Assembly (NCBI GenBank): GCA_018261935.1
Contig: JAGTRP010000007.1
Span: 62,001 to 126,000 of the forward strand
Direction: 5' to 3'
Origin: Rhodocyclaceae bacterium
GTDB taxonomy: Bacteria > Pseudomonadota > Gammaproteobacteria > Burkholderiales > Rhodocyclaceae
DNA length: 64,000 bases
Made by a program: the position numbers and the translations under genes. The stretch's first letter is position 1. Each line of letters starts with the position of its first letter. Shown one piece after another: positions 53,124-62,800 of the stretch. Under the pieces are notes generated by a model. That model did not search any database. It was not told the DNA's origin and saw only the letters and a list, made by a program, of their open reading frames with translations.

Positions 53124-54578
53124 ATGCAACTCAACGACCCCAACCTCCTGCGGACCCTGAACTATATCGATGGGGAATGGGCCGCCGCTGACGGCGGCGC
53201 CACCTTCCCTGTCCTCGACCCGGCCAGCCGCCGGGAAATCGCCGCCGTCCCCAAGGCCGGCGCCGCCGAGACCCGTCGCGCCATCGCCGCCGCCGAGGCC
53301 GCGTGGCCGGCCTGGAAGGCCATGACCGCCAGGGCCCGGGCCCTGCTCATGCAGCGCTGGTTCGCCCTCATCAACGAGAATGTCGAGGACCTCGCCCAAC
53401 TCATGACTGCCGAATGCGGCAAGCCCCTGGCCGAGTCCCGGGGCGAGGTGGCCTACGGCGCAGCCTTCGTCGAATGGTTCGCCGAGGAAGGCAAGCGGAC
53501 CTATGGCGAGACCATCCCCTCCCCCACTCCGGACAAACGCCTGCTGGTCATCAAGCAGCCCATCGGGGTGTGCGCCGCCATCACACCGTGGAATTTCCCC
53601 ATGGCCATGATCACCCGCAAGGTGGCCCCGGCCCTGGCCGCCGGCTGTCCGGTGGTGGTCAAGCCCGCCGAGCAGACCCCGCTCACCGCCCTGGCCCTGG
53701 CCGCCCTGGCCGAGCGGGCCGGCTTTCCGGCCGGAGTATTCAACGTGGTCACCGGCGACCCGGCAGCCATCGGCGGCGAACTCACCGCCAGCCCGGTGGT
53801 GAGGAAGCTCTCCTTCACCGGCTCCACCGAGGTCGGGCGCCTCCTCATGGCCCAGTGCGCTCCCACCCTGAAGAAAATCTCCCTGGAACTGGGCGGCAAC
53901 GCCCCCTTCATCGTCTTCGACGACGCCAACCTGGACGAGGCGGTGCGGGGCGCCATCGCCGCCAAGTACCGCAATACCGGCCAGACCTGCGTCTGCGTCA
54001 ACCGCTTCCTGGTGCAATCGGGGATCTACGAGGAATTCGCCCGCCGCTTCGCCGCCCGGGTGGCCGAGATGCGGGTCGGCGCCGGCATCGAGGCCGACGT
54101 CACCCAGGGCCCCCTCATCGATGACGCGGCCTTGGCCAAGGTCGAGGCCCACGTCGCCGATGCCCTCGGCAAGGGCGCCCGGGTGTTGACCGGCGGCCGG
54201 CGCCACGCCCGGGGCGGCACCTTCTTCGAGCCCACGGTCCTGGCCGACATCAGCACCGCCATGCTGCTGACCCGGGAGGAGACCTTCGGCCCGGTGGCTC
54301 CCCTCTTCCGCTTCGACACCGAGGAGGAGGCCATTCATCTCGCCAACGACACGGAATACGGCCTCGCCGCCTATTTCTATTCCCGCGACGTGGCCCGCTG
54401 CTTCCGGGTCGGGGAAGCCCTGGAGTACGGCATGGTGGGCATCAACACCGGCATCATCTCCAACGAAGTGGCCCCCTTCGGCGGTGTCAAGCACTCCGGC
54501 CTCGGCCGGGAGGGCTCCAAGTACGGCATCGAAGACTACCTGGAAATCAAGTATCTCTGCTTCGATATAAAGGGGTGA
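53124..54578 (+). CDS. gabD: Succinate-semialdehyde dehydrogenase GabD
   Basis: The 484-residue aldehyde dehydrogenase has ITPWNFPMAM, the cofactor segment K-P-A-E-Q-T-P, FTGSTEVG, the general base in L-E-L-G-G-N-A-P-F and the catalytic site N-T-G-Q-T-C-V-C, whose C-x-C pair is typical of GabD (the second cysteine allows redox control). It oxidises succinate semialdehyde to succinate with NAD(P)+, feeding GABA or 4-hydroxybutyrate carbon into the TCA cycle. No gabT or transporter gene is adjacent. Its last 32 bp overlap the convergent diguanylate cyclase gene. Confidence 0.94.
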   Translation: MQLNDPNLLRTLNYIDGEWAAADGGATFPVLDPASRREIAAVPKAGAAETRRAIAAAEAAWPAWKAMTARARALLMQRWFALINENVEDLAQLMTAECGKPLAESRGEVAYGAAFVEWFAEEGKRTYGETIPSPTPDKRLLVIKQPIGVCAAITPWNFPMAMITRKVAPALAAGCPVVVKPAEQTPLTALALAALAERAGFPAGVFNVVTGDPAAIGGELTASPVVRKLSFTGSTEVGRLLMAQCAPTLKKISLELGGNAPFIVFDDANLDEAVRGAIAAKYRNTGQTCVCVNRFLVQSGIYEEFARRFAARVAEMRVGAGIEADVTQGPLIDDAALAKVEAHVADALGKGARVLTGGRRHARGGTFFEPTVLADISTAMLLTREETFGPVAPLFRFDTEEEAIHLANDTEYGLAAYFYSRDVARCFRVGEALEYGMVGINTGIISNEVAPFGGVKHSGLGREGSKYGIEDYLEIKYLCFDIKG

Positions 54579-55761
54579 CTTCCGCCACCCGGGCGCTGGG
54601 ATCGAAAACCACCACCCGGTTGCGGCCCCGGCCCTTGGCCGCATAAAGGGCCAGGTCGGCACTTTGGGTCAGCTCGTCCGGGGTGCCGCCGTGCCCCGGA
54701 TAAGCGGCGACGCCAAAGGAGGCGGTGAGACGGATTTCGCTGCCGCCGGCATCGATCCGGATCGCCTCGATGGCCCGGCGCCAGCGTTCGGCCCGCTCGG
54801 CGGCCACCGCCAGTTCCATGTGGGGCATGAGGATGAGGAACTCCTCGCCGCCGTAGCGGCAGGCGATATCCTGCGCCCGCACATTGCGGTGCAGGCTTGC
54901 GGCCACGGCCCGCAGGGCCTCGTCCCCCGCCGGGTGGCCGTAGGTATCGTTGAGGTCCTTGAAATGGTCGATGTCGAGCATGACCATGCACAGGGGCAGG
55001 TTGTCGCGGCGGGCCCGGGCCAGTTCCCGCTCCAGGTTCTCGTCCAGGTAGCGACGGTTGTAGAGGCCGGTAAGGCTGTCCCGGATGGTCTGCTCCTTCA
55101 GGGTAGCCTGCAGCTTGACGATCTCGTCCAGGCGCAGGCGCAGCCCGGCGTTGGCATCCTGGGCCCGGGCTTCGCTCTCCCGCACCGCCGCCTCCGCCCG
55201 GGTGCGCGCGGTGATATCCACCATCACCGAGTGGGTGGCGGGCTTGCCATCGAATTCGATGATGCGGGCGGAGAGCAAGGCATCGATGGCTTCGCCCTGG
55301 GCATTGATAAGGGTGATGGTGCGGTCGGTGACGAGGCCGTAGCGCTCCAGGTCGGCCAGCAGTGCGTCGTGCTCGGCCTTGTCCCGGAAATAATAGGGCG
55401 CCGGCCGGCCGACGATGGCGTCCGGCTGCCCCGGCAGGCCGATGGCCCGCAGGGCATGCTCGTTGACGTAGAGGATGCGGTTTTCCTGCTCGAGACTGGT
55501 GACGACCACCGGCACCGGCGCCACGTCCATCAGGCGGCGAAAGTTTTCGGCATTGGCCCGGGCGGTCCGCTCCGCTGACCTGCGCGCCAGGATCTCGGCG
55601 TTGAGCGCCCGGTTCAGATAGGCGAAGCGCCAGGCCACCGCCCCGATCAGGACGAGGAAGACCACGGCCAGGAAAAGGGCCGCATCCTCCCCCCCCGACG
55701 ATGCCGCCTCGCCGGCGGCGGCCTGGCCGGCCAGGAGCAGCGGCAGGACGGCCTTTTTCAC
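54547..55761 (-). CDS. Membrane PAS-GGDEF diguanylate cyclase
   Basis: The 404-residue protein has a signal-like start, one membrane span (about 27-48), a coiled coil, a PAS domain (about 75-190) and a GGDEF domain with R-Y-G-G-E-E-F near 302 and an inhibitory R-A-Q-D five residues before it. It should make c-di-GMP and be product-inhibited. It begins with GTG overlapping the stop of the dienelactone hydrolase gene (GTGA), so the pair is co-translated, an unexpected coupling of signalling and metabolism. Its 3' end overlaps gabD tail to tail. Confidence 0.92.
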   Translation of the reverse strand: MKKAVLPLLLAGQAAAGEAASSGGEDAALFLAVVFLVLIGAVAWRFAYLNRALNAEILARRSAERTARANAENFRRLMDVAPVPVVVTSLEQENRILYVNEHALRAIGLPGQPDAIVGRPAPYYFRDKAEHDALLADLERYGLVTDRTITLINAQGEAIDALLSARIIEFDGKPATHSVMVDITARTRAEAAVRESEARAQDANAGLRLRLDEIVKLQATLKEQTIRDSLTGLYNRRYLDENLERELARARRDNLPLCMVMLDIDHFKDLNDTYGHPAGDEALRAVAASLHRNVRAQDIACRYGGEEFLILMPHMELAVAAERAERWRRAIEAIRIDAGGSEIRLTASFGVAAYPGHGGTPDELTQSADLALYAAKGRGRNRVVVFDPSARVAEVTPLYRSRDT

Positions 55762-56636
55762 ACCCCGTGCTTCTTGAACCAGGCCTGCAGGCGGCGCCAG
55801 CCGTCCTCGGCTTCCTCCTTGCGGTAGCTTGGCCGGTAATCGGCATGGAAAGCGTGGGGAGCGTTGTCGTAGAGGACGATTTCGGAAGCGTTGCTGTCGG
55901 AGTTATCCGCCGCCTTCAGGCGCCGTTCCATGGTTTCCACCGTATCCCGGGGAATGCCGGCGTCGAGGCCGCCGTAGAGGCCCAGCACCGGCGCCTTCAA
56001 CTGGCCGGCGACGTCGGCGGGATGGCGGGGGGTGAGGTCGCTCACCGGCCCCACCAGCCGCCCATACCAGGCAACGGCGGCCTTCAGCCGGGGATTGTGG
56101 GCGGCGTAGAGCCAGGTGATGCGCCCGCCCCAGCAGAAGCCGGTGATGCCCAGGCGACTGCGATCGCCATCATGCTTGGCGGCCCAGGCGGCGGTGTCGT
56201 CCAGGTCCGAGATGACCTGGGTGTCCGGCGTCTTGCTGGTGATCCGGTCCATGATCTCGGCAATGCTCCCGTACTGGCGGGGATCGCCCTGGCGGGCGAA
56301 GAGTTCCGGGGCGACGGCCAGGTAGCCGAGCTTGGCCAGCCGCCGGCAGATGTCCTTGATGTATTCGTGGACACCGAAGATCTCGGACACCACGAGGAGG
56401 GTGGGAAAGGGTCCGCCGGTGGCCGGCTGGGCCCGGTAGGCCGCCATTTCCCCGTCCTTGACCGGCACCTTCACCTCGCCGGCGGTCAGGCCCTGGGTAT
56501 CGGTATGGATGGCGGTCTGGGCCATGACCGGCTGCACCGCCAGGGCGAAGCCGGCCCCCAGGCTGGTGGCCACGAATTCCCGTCGGCTGAAGCTGCGATC
56601 GGGGACAAGACTTTCGAAATCCGGGTCGGGCGGCAT
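55758..56636 (-). CDS. Dienelactone hydrolase family protein, Tat-exported
   Basis: The 292-residue protein has a Tat-type signal (F-S-R-R-E-F-V then a hydrophobic stretch ending V-M-A-Q) and an alpha/beta-hydrolase core. The nucleophile is Cys in G-F-C-W-G-G, the acid in Y-G-G-L-D and the His in A-P-H-A-F-H, the dienelactone hydrolase triad. Exported members have poorly defined ester substrates. AAGGAG precedes the ATG at 56636; the upstream in-frame start at 56720 adds a lysine/asparagine-rich run from non-coding DNA. It is followed by the overlapping diguanylate cyclase gene. Confidence 0.88.
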   Translation of the reverse strand: MPPDPDFESLVPDRSFSRREFVATSLGAGFALAVQPVMAQTAIHTDTQGLTAGEVKVPVKDGEMAAYRAQPATGGPFPTLLVVSEIFGVHEYIKDICRRLAKLGYLAVAPELFARQGDPRQYGSIAEIMDRITSKTPDTQVISDLDDTAAWAAKHDGDRSRLGITGFCWGGRITWLYAAHNPRLKAAVAWYGRLVGPVSDLTPRHPADVAGQLKAPVLGLYGGLDAGIPRDTVETMERRLKAADNSDSNASEIVLYDNAPHAFHADYRPSYRKEEAEDGWRRLQAWFKKHGV

Positions 56637-56655
56637 GTTTTTCTCCTTCTTACGT

Positions 56656-56698
56656 CGACATGATGTCGCATCGCTCTTGTACGACAACGATTTGTCGT
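56656..56698 (-). promoter_or_regulatory. Paired CGACA/TGTCG palindromes upstream of the dienelactone hydrolase gene
   Basis: CGACAT-G-ATGTCG (56656-56668) and ACGACAA-N4-TTGTCGT (56681-56698) are both exact inverted repeats sharing CGACA/TGTCG half-sites. They lie 20-62 bp before the leftward start. Two similar dyads close together suggest a cooperative operator, though half-site spacing differs (3 and 6 bases between the CGACA/TGTCG cores). Confidence 0.4.
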
Positions 56699-56901
56699 TG
56701 TTTTTATTTGATTTGTTCAATTTGCCAGCGGAAAAACAGGCACTTGCCCCTCCCTTGCCTGGCTTTGCACCCTGCCGGCGACCTGCAGGGGGGTGATCAT
56801 TGACTCACCACGCACAGACCGAAGCCATTTTTGCCGCCAATGCAGGGATTGACCTTACCGCTCGGGCCAAAGATCAGCTGAGCAGTAGCCTTTATAAGAC
56901 A

Positions 56902-56917
56902 ATTAGCGTATTCTAAT
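56902..56917 (+). promoter_or_regulatory. ATTAG-N6-CTAAT inverted repeat upstream of the SQR-like gene
   Basis: ATTAG (56902-56906) and CTAAT (56913-56917) are exact reverse complements in an AT-rich stretch about 50-65 bp before the start at 56966. Sulfide-responsive ArsR-type repressors (BigR/SqrR) use AT-rich dyads in such places, but this sequence is not their published half-site as I know it, so the regulator is open. Confidence 0.35.
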
Positions 56918-56965
56918 GTACCAATACAAAAAGAAACTCACATTCATTAACGCAGGGGAGCGTCC

Positions 56966-58423
56966 ATGGCGAAGATTCTCATACTTGGAGCAGGTATTTC
57001 CGGCCACACTGCGGCCCGTTACCTTGACCGCTGGCTAGGCAAAGAACATCAGATCGTTGTGGTTTCACCCAACGCCAGATGGAACTGGATTCCTTCGAAC
57101 ATCTGGGTCGGCGTGGGACAGATGACCGAAGAGGACGTCACTTTCGACCTCGCGCAGGTCTATGGAAAAACCAACGTCGATTTTCGGCAGGCCCGCGCCC
57201 TTTCCATCCATCCGGAAGGCGAAGGCGGCAATCACGACCCGTTCGCGACGATCGAGTACACCCTGCCCGGGAAGGAAGGGACGATTGAACGCGTCTCCTA
57301 CGACTACCTCATCAACGCCACCGGTCCCAAGCTGAACTTTGGTGCCACCGAGGGACTGGGACCCGATCACGGGCATACGGTCTCCGTCTGCACCGCCAGC
57401 CATGCGACCGAAGCAAACAAGAAGCTGCAGGAAATCGTCGATGCCCTGAAGCGGGGCGAGCGCAAGACCCTGGTGATCGGCACGGGACATGGAACCTGCA
57501 CCTGCCAGGGGGCGGCCTTCGAGTACATCTACAACGTCGACTACATCCTGCGCGAAGCCGGGGTGCGGGACATGGCGCGCATCGTCTGGATCAGCAACGA
57601 ATACGAACTGGGCGACTTCGGGATGGGGGGCGTCCACATCGAGCGTGGCGGCTACGTCACCAACGGCAAGACCTTCGCCGAATCCCTCATGGTGGAGCGG
57701 AACATCGAGTGGATCGTCCGTGCCCACGTCAAGAAGGTCGAGGCCGGCAAGATTCACTACGAGACCCTGGACGGGCAGTTCCACGAACTCGAATTCGATT
57801 TTTCCATGCTGATACCGCCCTTCGCGGGGGTCGGCCTGAAAGCGATCAACGCCGCGGGCGAAGACATCACCAGCCAGGTATTCGCGCCGAGCGGTTTCAT
57901 GAAGGTCGATGCCGACTACGCACCGCGGCCCTATGCCGAGTGGAGCGCGGAAGACTGGCCCAAGACTTACCAGAATCCGACCTACCGGAACCTCTTTGCA
58001 ATCGGAATCGCCTTTGCGCCGCCGCACCTGATCAGCAAGCCGATGCAAAGTGCGAACGGCACGCCCATCAACCCGGCGCCGCCCCGTACCGGCATGCCCT
58101 CGGCGAAGATGGCGATCGCGGTGGCCGAAAGCATTCGCGACATGGTCAGGGGGGCCAAGGCGCCGACGCAGACCGCCTCGATGGCCCGCATGGGGGCTGC
58201 GTGCATCGCCTCGACCGGCTCCCATCCACTGCGCGGAACGGCCGTCACCATGACCGTCTTCCCCGTCGTTCCCGACTATGAAAGATATCCCATGTATGGC
58301 CGGGACCTGAACCTGACTTTCGGAGAGATCGGGCTCGCCGGACACTGGATGAAATCCCTGCTTCACCACACCTTCATCTACCAGGCCAAGATGCAGCCCG
58401 GCTGGTGGCTCCTTCCCGACTGA
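56966..58423 (+). CDS. Sulfide:quinone oxidoreductase-like flavoprotein
   Basis: The 485-residue protein has an N-terminal FAD site (G-A-G-I-S-G, 8-13), N-A-T-G at 117-120, and a C-terminal amphipathic, Trp-rich tail (about 460-485) suited to membrane attachment. Cysteines at 142, 178, 180 and 413 fit the pattern of redox-active cysteines in the SQR family, with an unusual C-T-C pair. It probably passes electrons from sulfide or a related sulfur compound to quinone on the membrane. AGGGGAG precedes the ATG. A 52-residue gene follows at 25 bp. Subtype, and sulfide itself as substrate, are inferred. Confidence 0.82.
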   Translation: MAKILILGAGISGHTAARYLDRWLGKEHQIVVVSPNARWNWIPSNIWVGVGQMTEEDVTFDLAQVYGKTNVDFRQARALSIHPEGEGGNHDPFATIEYTLPGKEGTIERVSYDYLINATGPKLNFGATEGLGPDHGHTVSVCTASHATEANKKLQEIVDALKRGERKTLVIGTGHGTCTCQGAAFEYIYNVDYILREAGVRDMARIVWISNEYELGDFGMGGVHIERGGYVTNGKTFAESLMVERNIEWIVRAHVKKVEAGKIHYETLDGQFHELEFDFSMLIPPFAGVGLKAINAAGEDITSQVFAPSGFMKVDADYAPRPYAEWSAEDWPKTYQNPTYRNLFAIGIAFAPPHLISKPMQSANGTPINPAPPRTGMPSAKMAIAVAESIRDMVRGAKAPTQTASMARMGAACIASTGSHPLRGTAVTMTVFPVVPDYERYPMYGRDLNLTFGEIGLAGHWMKSLLHHTFIYQAKMQPGWWLLPD

Positions 58424-58448
58424 CACTGTGTAATCGACGAGGTCCGAC

Positions 58449-58607
58449 ATGACGAAGATCGCAAACAAGGAGCCCTACCAACAGGCTTACTACCCCCCTG
58501 TCCCCACCGCATGGACCCGGTTCATGCGCACGTGTTTTCTATGGCAGGCGGTGCGTTTCCTGGTGATCAACGTGAAGATGCTGAAACTGATGCGGAATTC
58601 CCACTGA
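58449..58607 (+). CDS. Small 52-residue protein following the SQR-like gene
   Basis: An ATG with GAGGT upstream opens a 52-codon frame (starts MTKIANKEPYQQAYYPP). The N-terminal half is polar and Tyr/Pro-rich. The C-terminal half (F-L-W-Q-A-V-R-F-L-V-I-N-V-K-M-L-K-L-M) is an amphipathic or membrane-seeking basic helix. Only 25 bp separate it from the flavoprotein gene, and codon use is consistent with coding. I do not recognise a named family; a membrane partner or assembly subunit of the flavoprotein is a reasonable guess. Confidence 0.65.
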   Translation: MTKIANKEPYQQAYYPPVPTAWTRFMRTCFLWQAVRFLVINVKMLKLMRNSH

Positions 58608-58616
58608 TCGCATCGG

Positions 58617-58644
58617 CGCCGGCCGTCCCCCAGGGCGGCCGGCG
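58617..58644 (+). terminator. Strong GC hairpin after the SQR operon, no T-run
   Basis: CGCCGGCCG (58617-58625) and CGGCCGGCG (58636-58644) are exact reverse complements around a ten-base loop, nine bases after the small gene's stop. The stem is very stable, but the sequence after it is not T-rich. It may stabilise the transcript end or act as a weak or Rho-assisted terminator separating the SQR genes from the pump operon. Confidence 0.4.
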
Positions 58645-58819
58645 TCGGCTCCTGTGGCGAATTGGGTAGCCACTGAATCGAAACCGAGACGGCCGGCCTG
58701 TGCCTCCGGTTTTCCGCTCGATCAGACTCGGCCGTGAAGTCGGCCCGGGTCGCCGCTCCTCGGCTGAGCTGGCTTGAGCTAAAAACGCAAATATGAACTT
58801 AACCAATAAGGAACGTACG

Positions 58820-59866
58820 ATGAAGCGCTTGCATCTGGTGGCATTCGCATCGCTGGCCGCCCTGACGACCCCGCATTCGGCCTGGTCCTCTGAAGGGGCA
58901 TCCTTGGCCACGGTCACTGTCCAGGGTTCAGCACAGGCGGCCAACGAAGCCAGCTTGGACGCAGTGGTCGAGGCGGTTCGCCAAACGACGCTTGCCTCCC
59001 AGGTCGCGGGCGCCATCGTGGTACTGAACGTCAAGGTTGGCGACCACGTCAAGGCCGGCCAGGAACTGGTTCGCATCGACGCGCGCGCGGCGCAGCAGGG
59101 CGTCGCCGTCAGTGCCTCCCAAGTGGAGGCCGCCAAGGCTCAACTCAAGGTCGCCAGCCGGGAACTGGAGCGCCAGAAACACCTGCACAAGCAAGAGTAC
59201 ATCAGCGAGGCCGCCCTCGACCGCGCCCAAGCCCAGTGGGAAGCCGCACAGGCCCAGCTCAACGCCCTGAAATCCCAGACCGAAGCGGCGCAGACGCAAT
59301 CGGGCTTCTTCGTGATCAAAGCCCCCTATTCCGGCATTGTCAGCGAGGTTCCGGTCACCCTCGGCGACATGGCCATGCCGGGTCGGCCGCTGGTCGCCCT
59401 GTACGATCCGTCGGCGCTTCGCGTCAGTGCGGCGGTGCCCCAGGCCATGCTGGGGGCGTTGGCCGGCAAACTGGAGGCGGTGCGCTACGAAGTGCCCGGC
59501 GCCCCCGCTCCGAAACCCACCAAGGTCGAACTGCTGCCGACCATCGACCCCGCCACCCACACCGCCCGGATCCGCCTCAACCTTCCGGCCGGCCAGGCAG
59601 GGCTGACGCCGGGGATGTTCGCCCGGGTCTGGCTGCCGGCCGCGGGCGACGCCAAGGCCGCGGAACGGCTGTACGTGCCTGCCGCCACGGTCCTGCGGCG
59701 CGCCGAAATGACGGGCGTGTACGTCGTGGATCCCCAGGGCAAGGTGCTGTTGCGCCAAATCCGGCTGGGGCGTGCCGCCGGAGACCGCATCGAAGTGCTG
59801 ACCGGCCTGCGCGCCGGCGACAAGGTCGCTGCGAATCCGCAGGCCGCCGCTGCATTGGCCCGCTGA
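58820..59866 (+). CDS. RND efflux periplasmic adaptor (membrane fusion protein)
   Basis: The 348-residue protein has a signal peptide (cut near S-A-W-S-S) and the adaptor layout: a split lipoyl half with V-x-V-x-V-G-D-H-V-K-A-G-Q-E-L, a long helical hairpin (about 90-155), a second lipoyl half (A-P-Y-S-G-I-V-S-E-V), then beta-barrel and membrane-proximal domains (T-P-G-M-F-A-R-V). It bridges the inner-membrane pump and the outer-membrane channel. AAGGAACG before 58820 favours this ATG over 58793. It is ten bases ahead of the pump gene. Confidence 0.9.
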   Translation: MKRLHLVAFASLAALTTPHSAWSSEGASLATVTVQGSAQAANEASLDAVVEAVRQTTLASQVAGAIVVLNVKVGDHVKAGQELVRIDARAAQQGVAVSASQVEAAKAQLKVASRELERQKHLHKQEYISEAALDRAQAQWEAAQAQLNALKSQTEAAQTQSGFFVIKAPYSGIVSEVPVTLGDMAMPGRPLVALYDPSALRVSAAVPQAMLGALAGKLEAVRYEVPGAPAPKPTKVELLPTIDPATHTARIRLNLPAGQAGLTPGMFARVWLPAAGDAKAAERLYVPAATVLRRAEMTGVYVVDPQGKVLLRQIRLGRAAGDRIEVLTGLRAGDKVAANPQAAAALAR

Positions 59867-59876
59867 GGGAGGCGGC

Positions 59877-62800
59877 ATGAGGGAAAACACCAAACTCAAT
59901 ATATCGGGGCGCATCGCCGCGCTGTTCCAGTCGGCGCAGGTCACGCCCCTCCTGGCCCTGGTCGCCCTGCTGCTGGGCGTCTTCGCCGTCCTGGTCACCC
60001 CCAGGGAGGAGGAGCCGCAGATCAACGTCACGATGGCCAACGTGATCGTGCCTTTCCCGGGCGCTTCGGTGCGGGAAGTCGAACAGAAGGTGGCGATTCC
60101 GGCTGAACAGGTGTTGTCGCGCATCTCGGGCACGGAACATGTGACCTCCGTCTCCCGTCCGGGGGTGGCGGTGATCACGGTGCAGTTCAAGGTCGGGGTG
60201 CCGCGCAGCGAGGCCCTGGTCCGCCTGCATGACACCCTGCGGGACAACACCGATTGGCTCCCCAAGGGCCTGGGCGTCATGGAACCCCTGGTCCGGCCCA
60301 AGGGCATCGACGACGTTCCCATCGTCACCCTGACGCTGTTCAGCAAGGATGCCGACACGGGGGCCTACGAGCTCGAACGGGTTGCCCATAGCATGGAAGC
60401 CGACCTCAAGCGGGTCCCGGGGACCATGGATGTCCAGACCGTCGGCGGCCCGAAACGCGCCGTGCTGGTCCAGATCGATCCTTCCCGCATGGCCGGCTCC
60501 GGGGTGACCGTCAACGACCTGCGCATGAGCCTGCAGTCGGCCAACATGGGGATGCCCGTGGGCGACCTGCTGGCCGGAGACCGCAGCGTTGCCGTCGAGG
60601 CCGGGCCCTGGCTCGCCAATGCCGACGAAGTCGCCGAACTGGTCGTCGGAACCCAGGGCGGCAAGCCCGTTTTCCTCAAGAGCGTGGCCGACGTCAAGGA
60701 AGGCCCGCTGCCGGCCGCCCGCTACGTGCGGTACGGTGTTAGCGAGCAACAGGGCGGCGGCGAGTACCCAGCCGTCACCCTCGCCATCACCAAGAAGCCG
60801 GGCGAGAACGCGATCGACATCGCCAATGCCGTGATGCAGCGCGTCGGCATCCTGCGCGGCACCGTGATCCCGGACTCGGTGCAAGTCGCCGAAACCCGCA
60901 ATTACGGCACGACCGCCAACGACAAGGCGCAAAAGCTGATCCAGAAGCTGCTGTTCGCCACCGCCTCGGTGGTGGCCCTGGTGTTCATCGCCCTGGGCCG
61001 TCGCGAAGCGGCCATTGTCGGAGCCGCCGTCATCCTGACGCTGACCGTCACGCTTTTCGCCTCCTGGGCCTGGGGCTTCACCCTGAACCGGGTCTCGCTC
61101 TTCGCCCTCATCTTTTCCATCGGCATCCTGGTGGACGATGCCATCGTCGTGGTCGAGAACATCCACCGGCATCAGCAGCTGCAGGCCGGCAAGGCGCTCG
61201 CCGAAATCATCCCGAAGGCGGTCGCCGAGGTCGGCGGCCCCACCATCCTGGCAACCCTGACCGTCATTGCGGCGCTTCTGCCCATGGCCTTCGTGAGCGG
61301 CCTGATGGGCCCCTACATGAGCCCGATCCCCATCAACGCCAGCATGGGCATGCTCCTGTCCCTGGCGATTGCCTTCGTGGTCACCCCCTGGCTGGCCCGG
61401 CTGTGGATGAAAGCGGTGCATGGCCACGCTGACGGGCAGCATTCGCCCACCGGCCTGGCAGCAAAGCTCGGCCCCCTGTCCGAGCGCGTCTTCGGGCCGC
61501 TGCTGGATGCCCGGTCCGGTGCGCGCAACCGGAAACTGCTGGGACTGGGCATCGCGGGCCTGATCGCCCTCTCCGTGCTGTTGCCGGTGCTCGGACTGGT
61601 GCAGCTCAAGATGCTGCCCTTCGACAACAAGTCCGAATTCCAGGTGGTGGTCGACATGCCGGCCGGTACGCCGGTCGAGGACACTGCCGCCGTTCTCCGG
61701 GAAATGGGCGCCTATCTCTCCACCGTTCCCGAGGTCGTCGACTACCAGACCTACGCGGGGACGGCGGCGCCCATCAACTTCAACGGCCTGGTGCGCCAGT
61801 ACTATCTGCGGGCAGGCGGTGAAGTCGGGGATATCCAGGTCAATCTGCAGGGCAAGCATGACCGCAAGGACAAGAGCCATGCGATCGCCACCCGGCTGCG
61901 CCCCGAGCTCCAAGCCATCGGCAAGCGCTTCGGCGCCAACGTCAAGGTGGTCGAGGTGCCGCCGGGACCGCCGGTGCTGTCGCCGATCGTGGCCGAGATC
62001 TACGGCCCCGACGCCGAGGGGCGCCGCACCCTGGCCAAGGCCGTGCGGGCCGTGTTCGAAAAGACCGAGAACGTGGTGGATGTGGACGACAGCAGCATCG
62101 CGTCGGCGCCTCGCAAGCTCCTGCTGGTCGACCGCCGCAAGGCCGCCGCCCTGGGAATCCCGCAGCAGGCCATCGTCACCACGCTGCGCGCCGGCCTGGC
62201 CGGAGAAGAGACCACCTGGCTCCACGACGGCAGCAAGTACTCGGCGCCGGCATTGATCCAGCTGCCGCCCGAGCGCCACGGCGATCTCGACGCGCTGTTG
62301 CAGCTGACGGTGCGCGGCGCCTCGGGCAAGCTGGTGCCGATCCGCGAACTGGTCACGGTCAGCGACACCCTGCGGGAACAGCCGGTGATCCACAAGGATC
62401 TGCTCCCGGTCAATTTCGTGGTGGCGGACATGGCGGGCAAGCTCGACAGCCCGCTCTACGGGATGTTCCAGATGCGCGGCGAGCTCGCCCAACTTCCGAC
62501 GCCGGACGGCGGCAAGCTGGCCGAGTATTTCATCAGCCAACCGGCGGACGCCTGGCGCGGCTACGCCCTCAAATGGGACGGCGAATGGCAGGTGACCTAC
62601 GAGACCTTCCGCGACATGGGGGCTGCATACGGTGTCGGCCTGATCCTGATCTACCTGCTGGTGGTCGCCCAGTTCGGCTCTTATCTCACGCCGCTGATCA
62701 TCATGGCCCCCATCCCGCTCACCATCATCGGCGTGATGCCCGGCCATGCCCTGCTGGGGGCGCAGTACACGGCCACCTCCATGATCGGCATGATCGCATT

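Larger units (their letters stand above)
56637..56965. other. AT-richer divergent control region between the hydrolase and SQR-like genes
   Basis: This 329-bp gene-free interval is clearly richer in A/T than its surroundings, especially at 56690-56725 and 56880-56950. It holds two palindromes near the leftward hydrolase start and one near the rightward SQR-like start, listed separately. No credible gene is seen on either strand. It is the strongest compositional break in the window. Confidence 0.7.
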
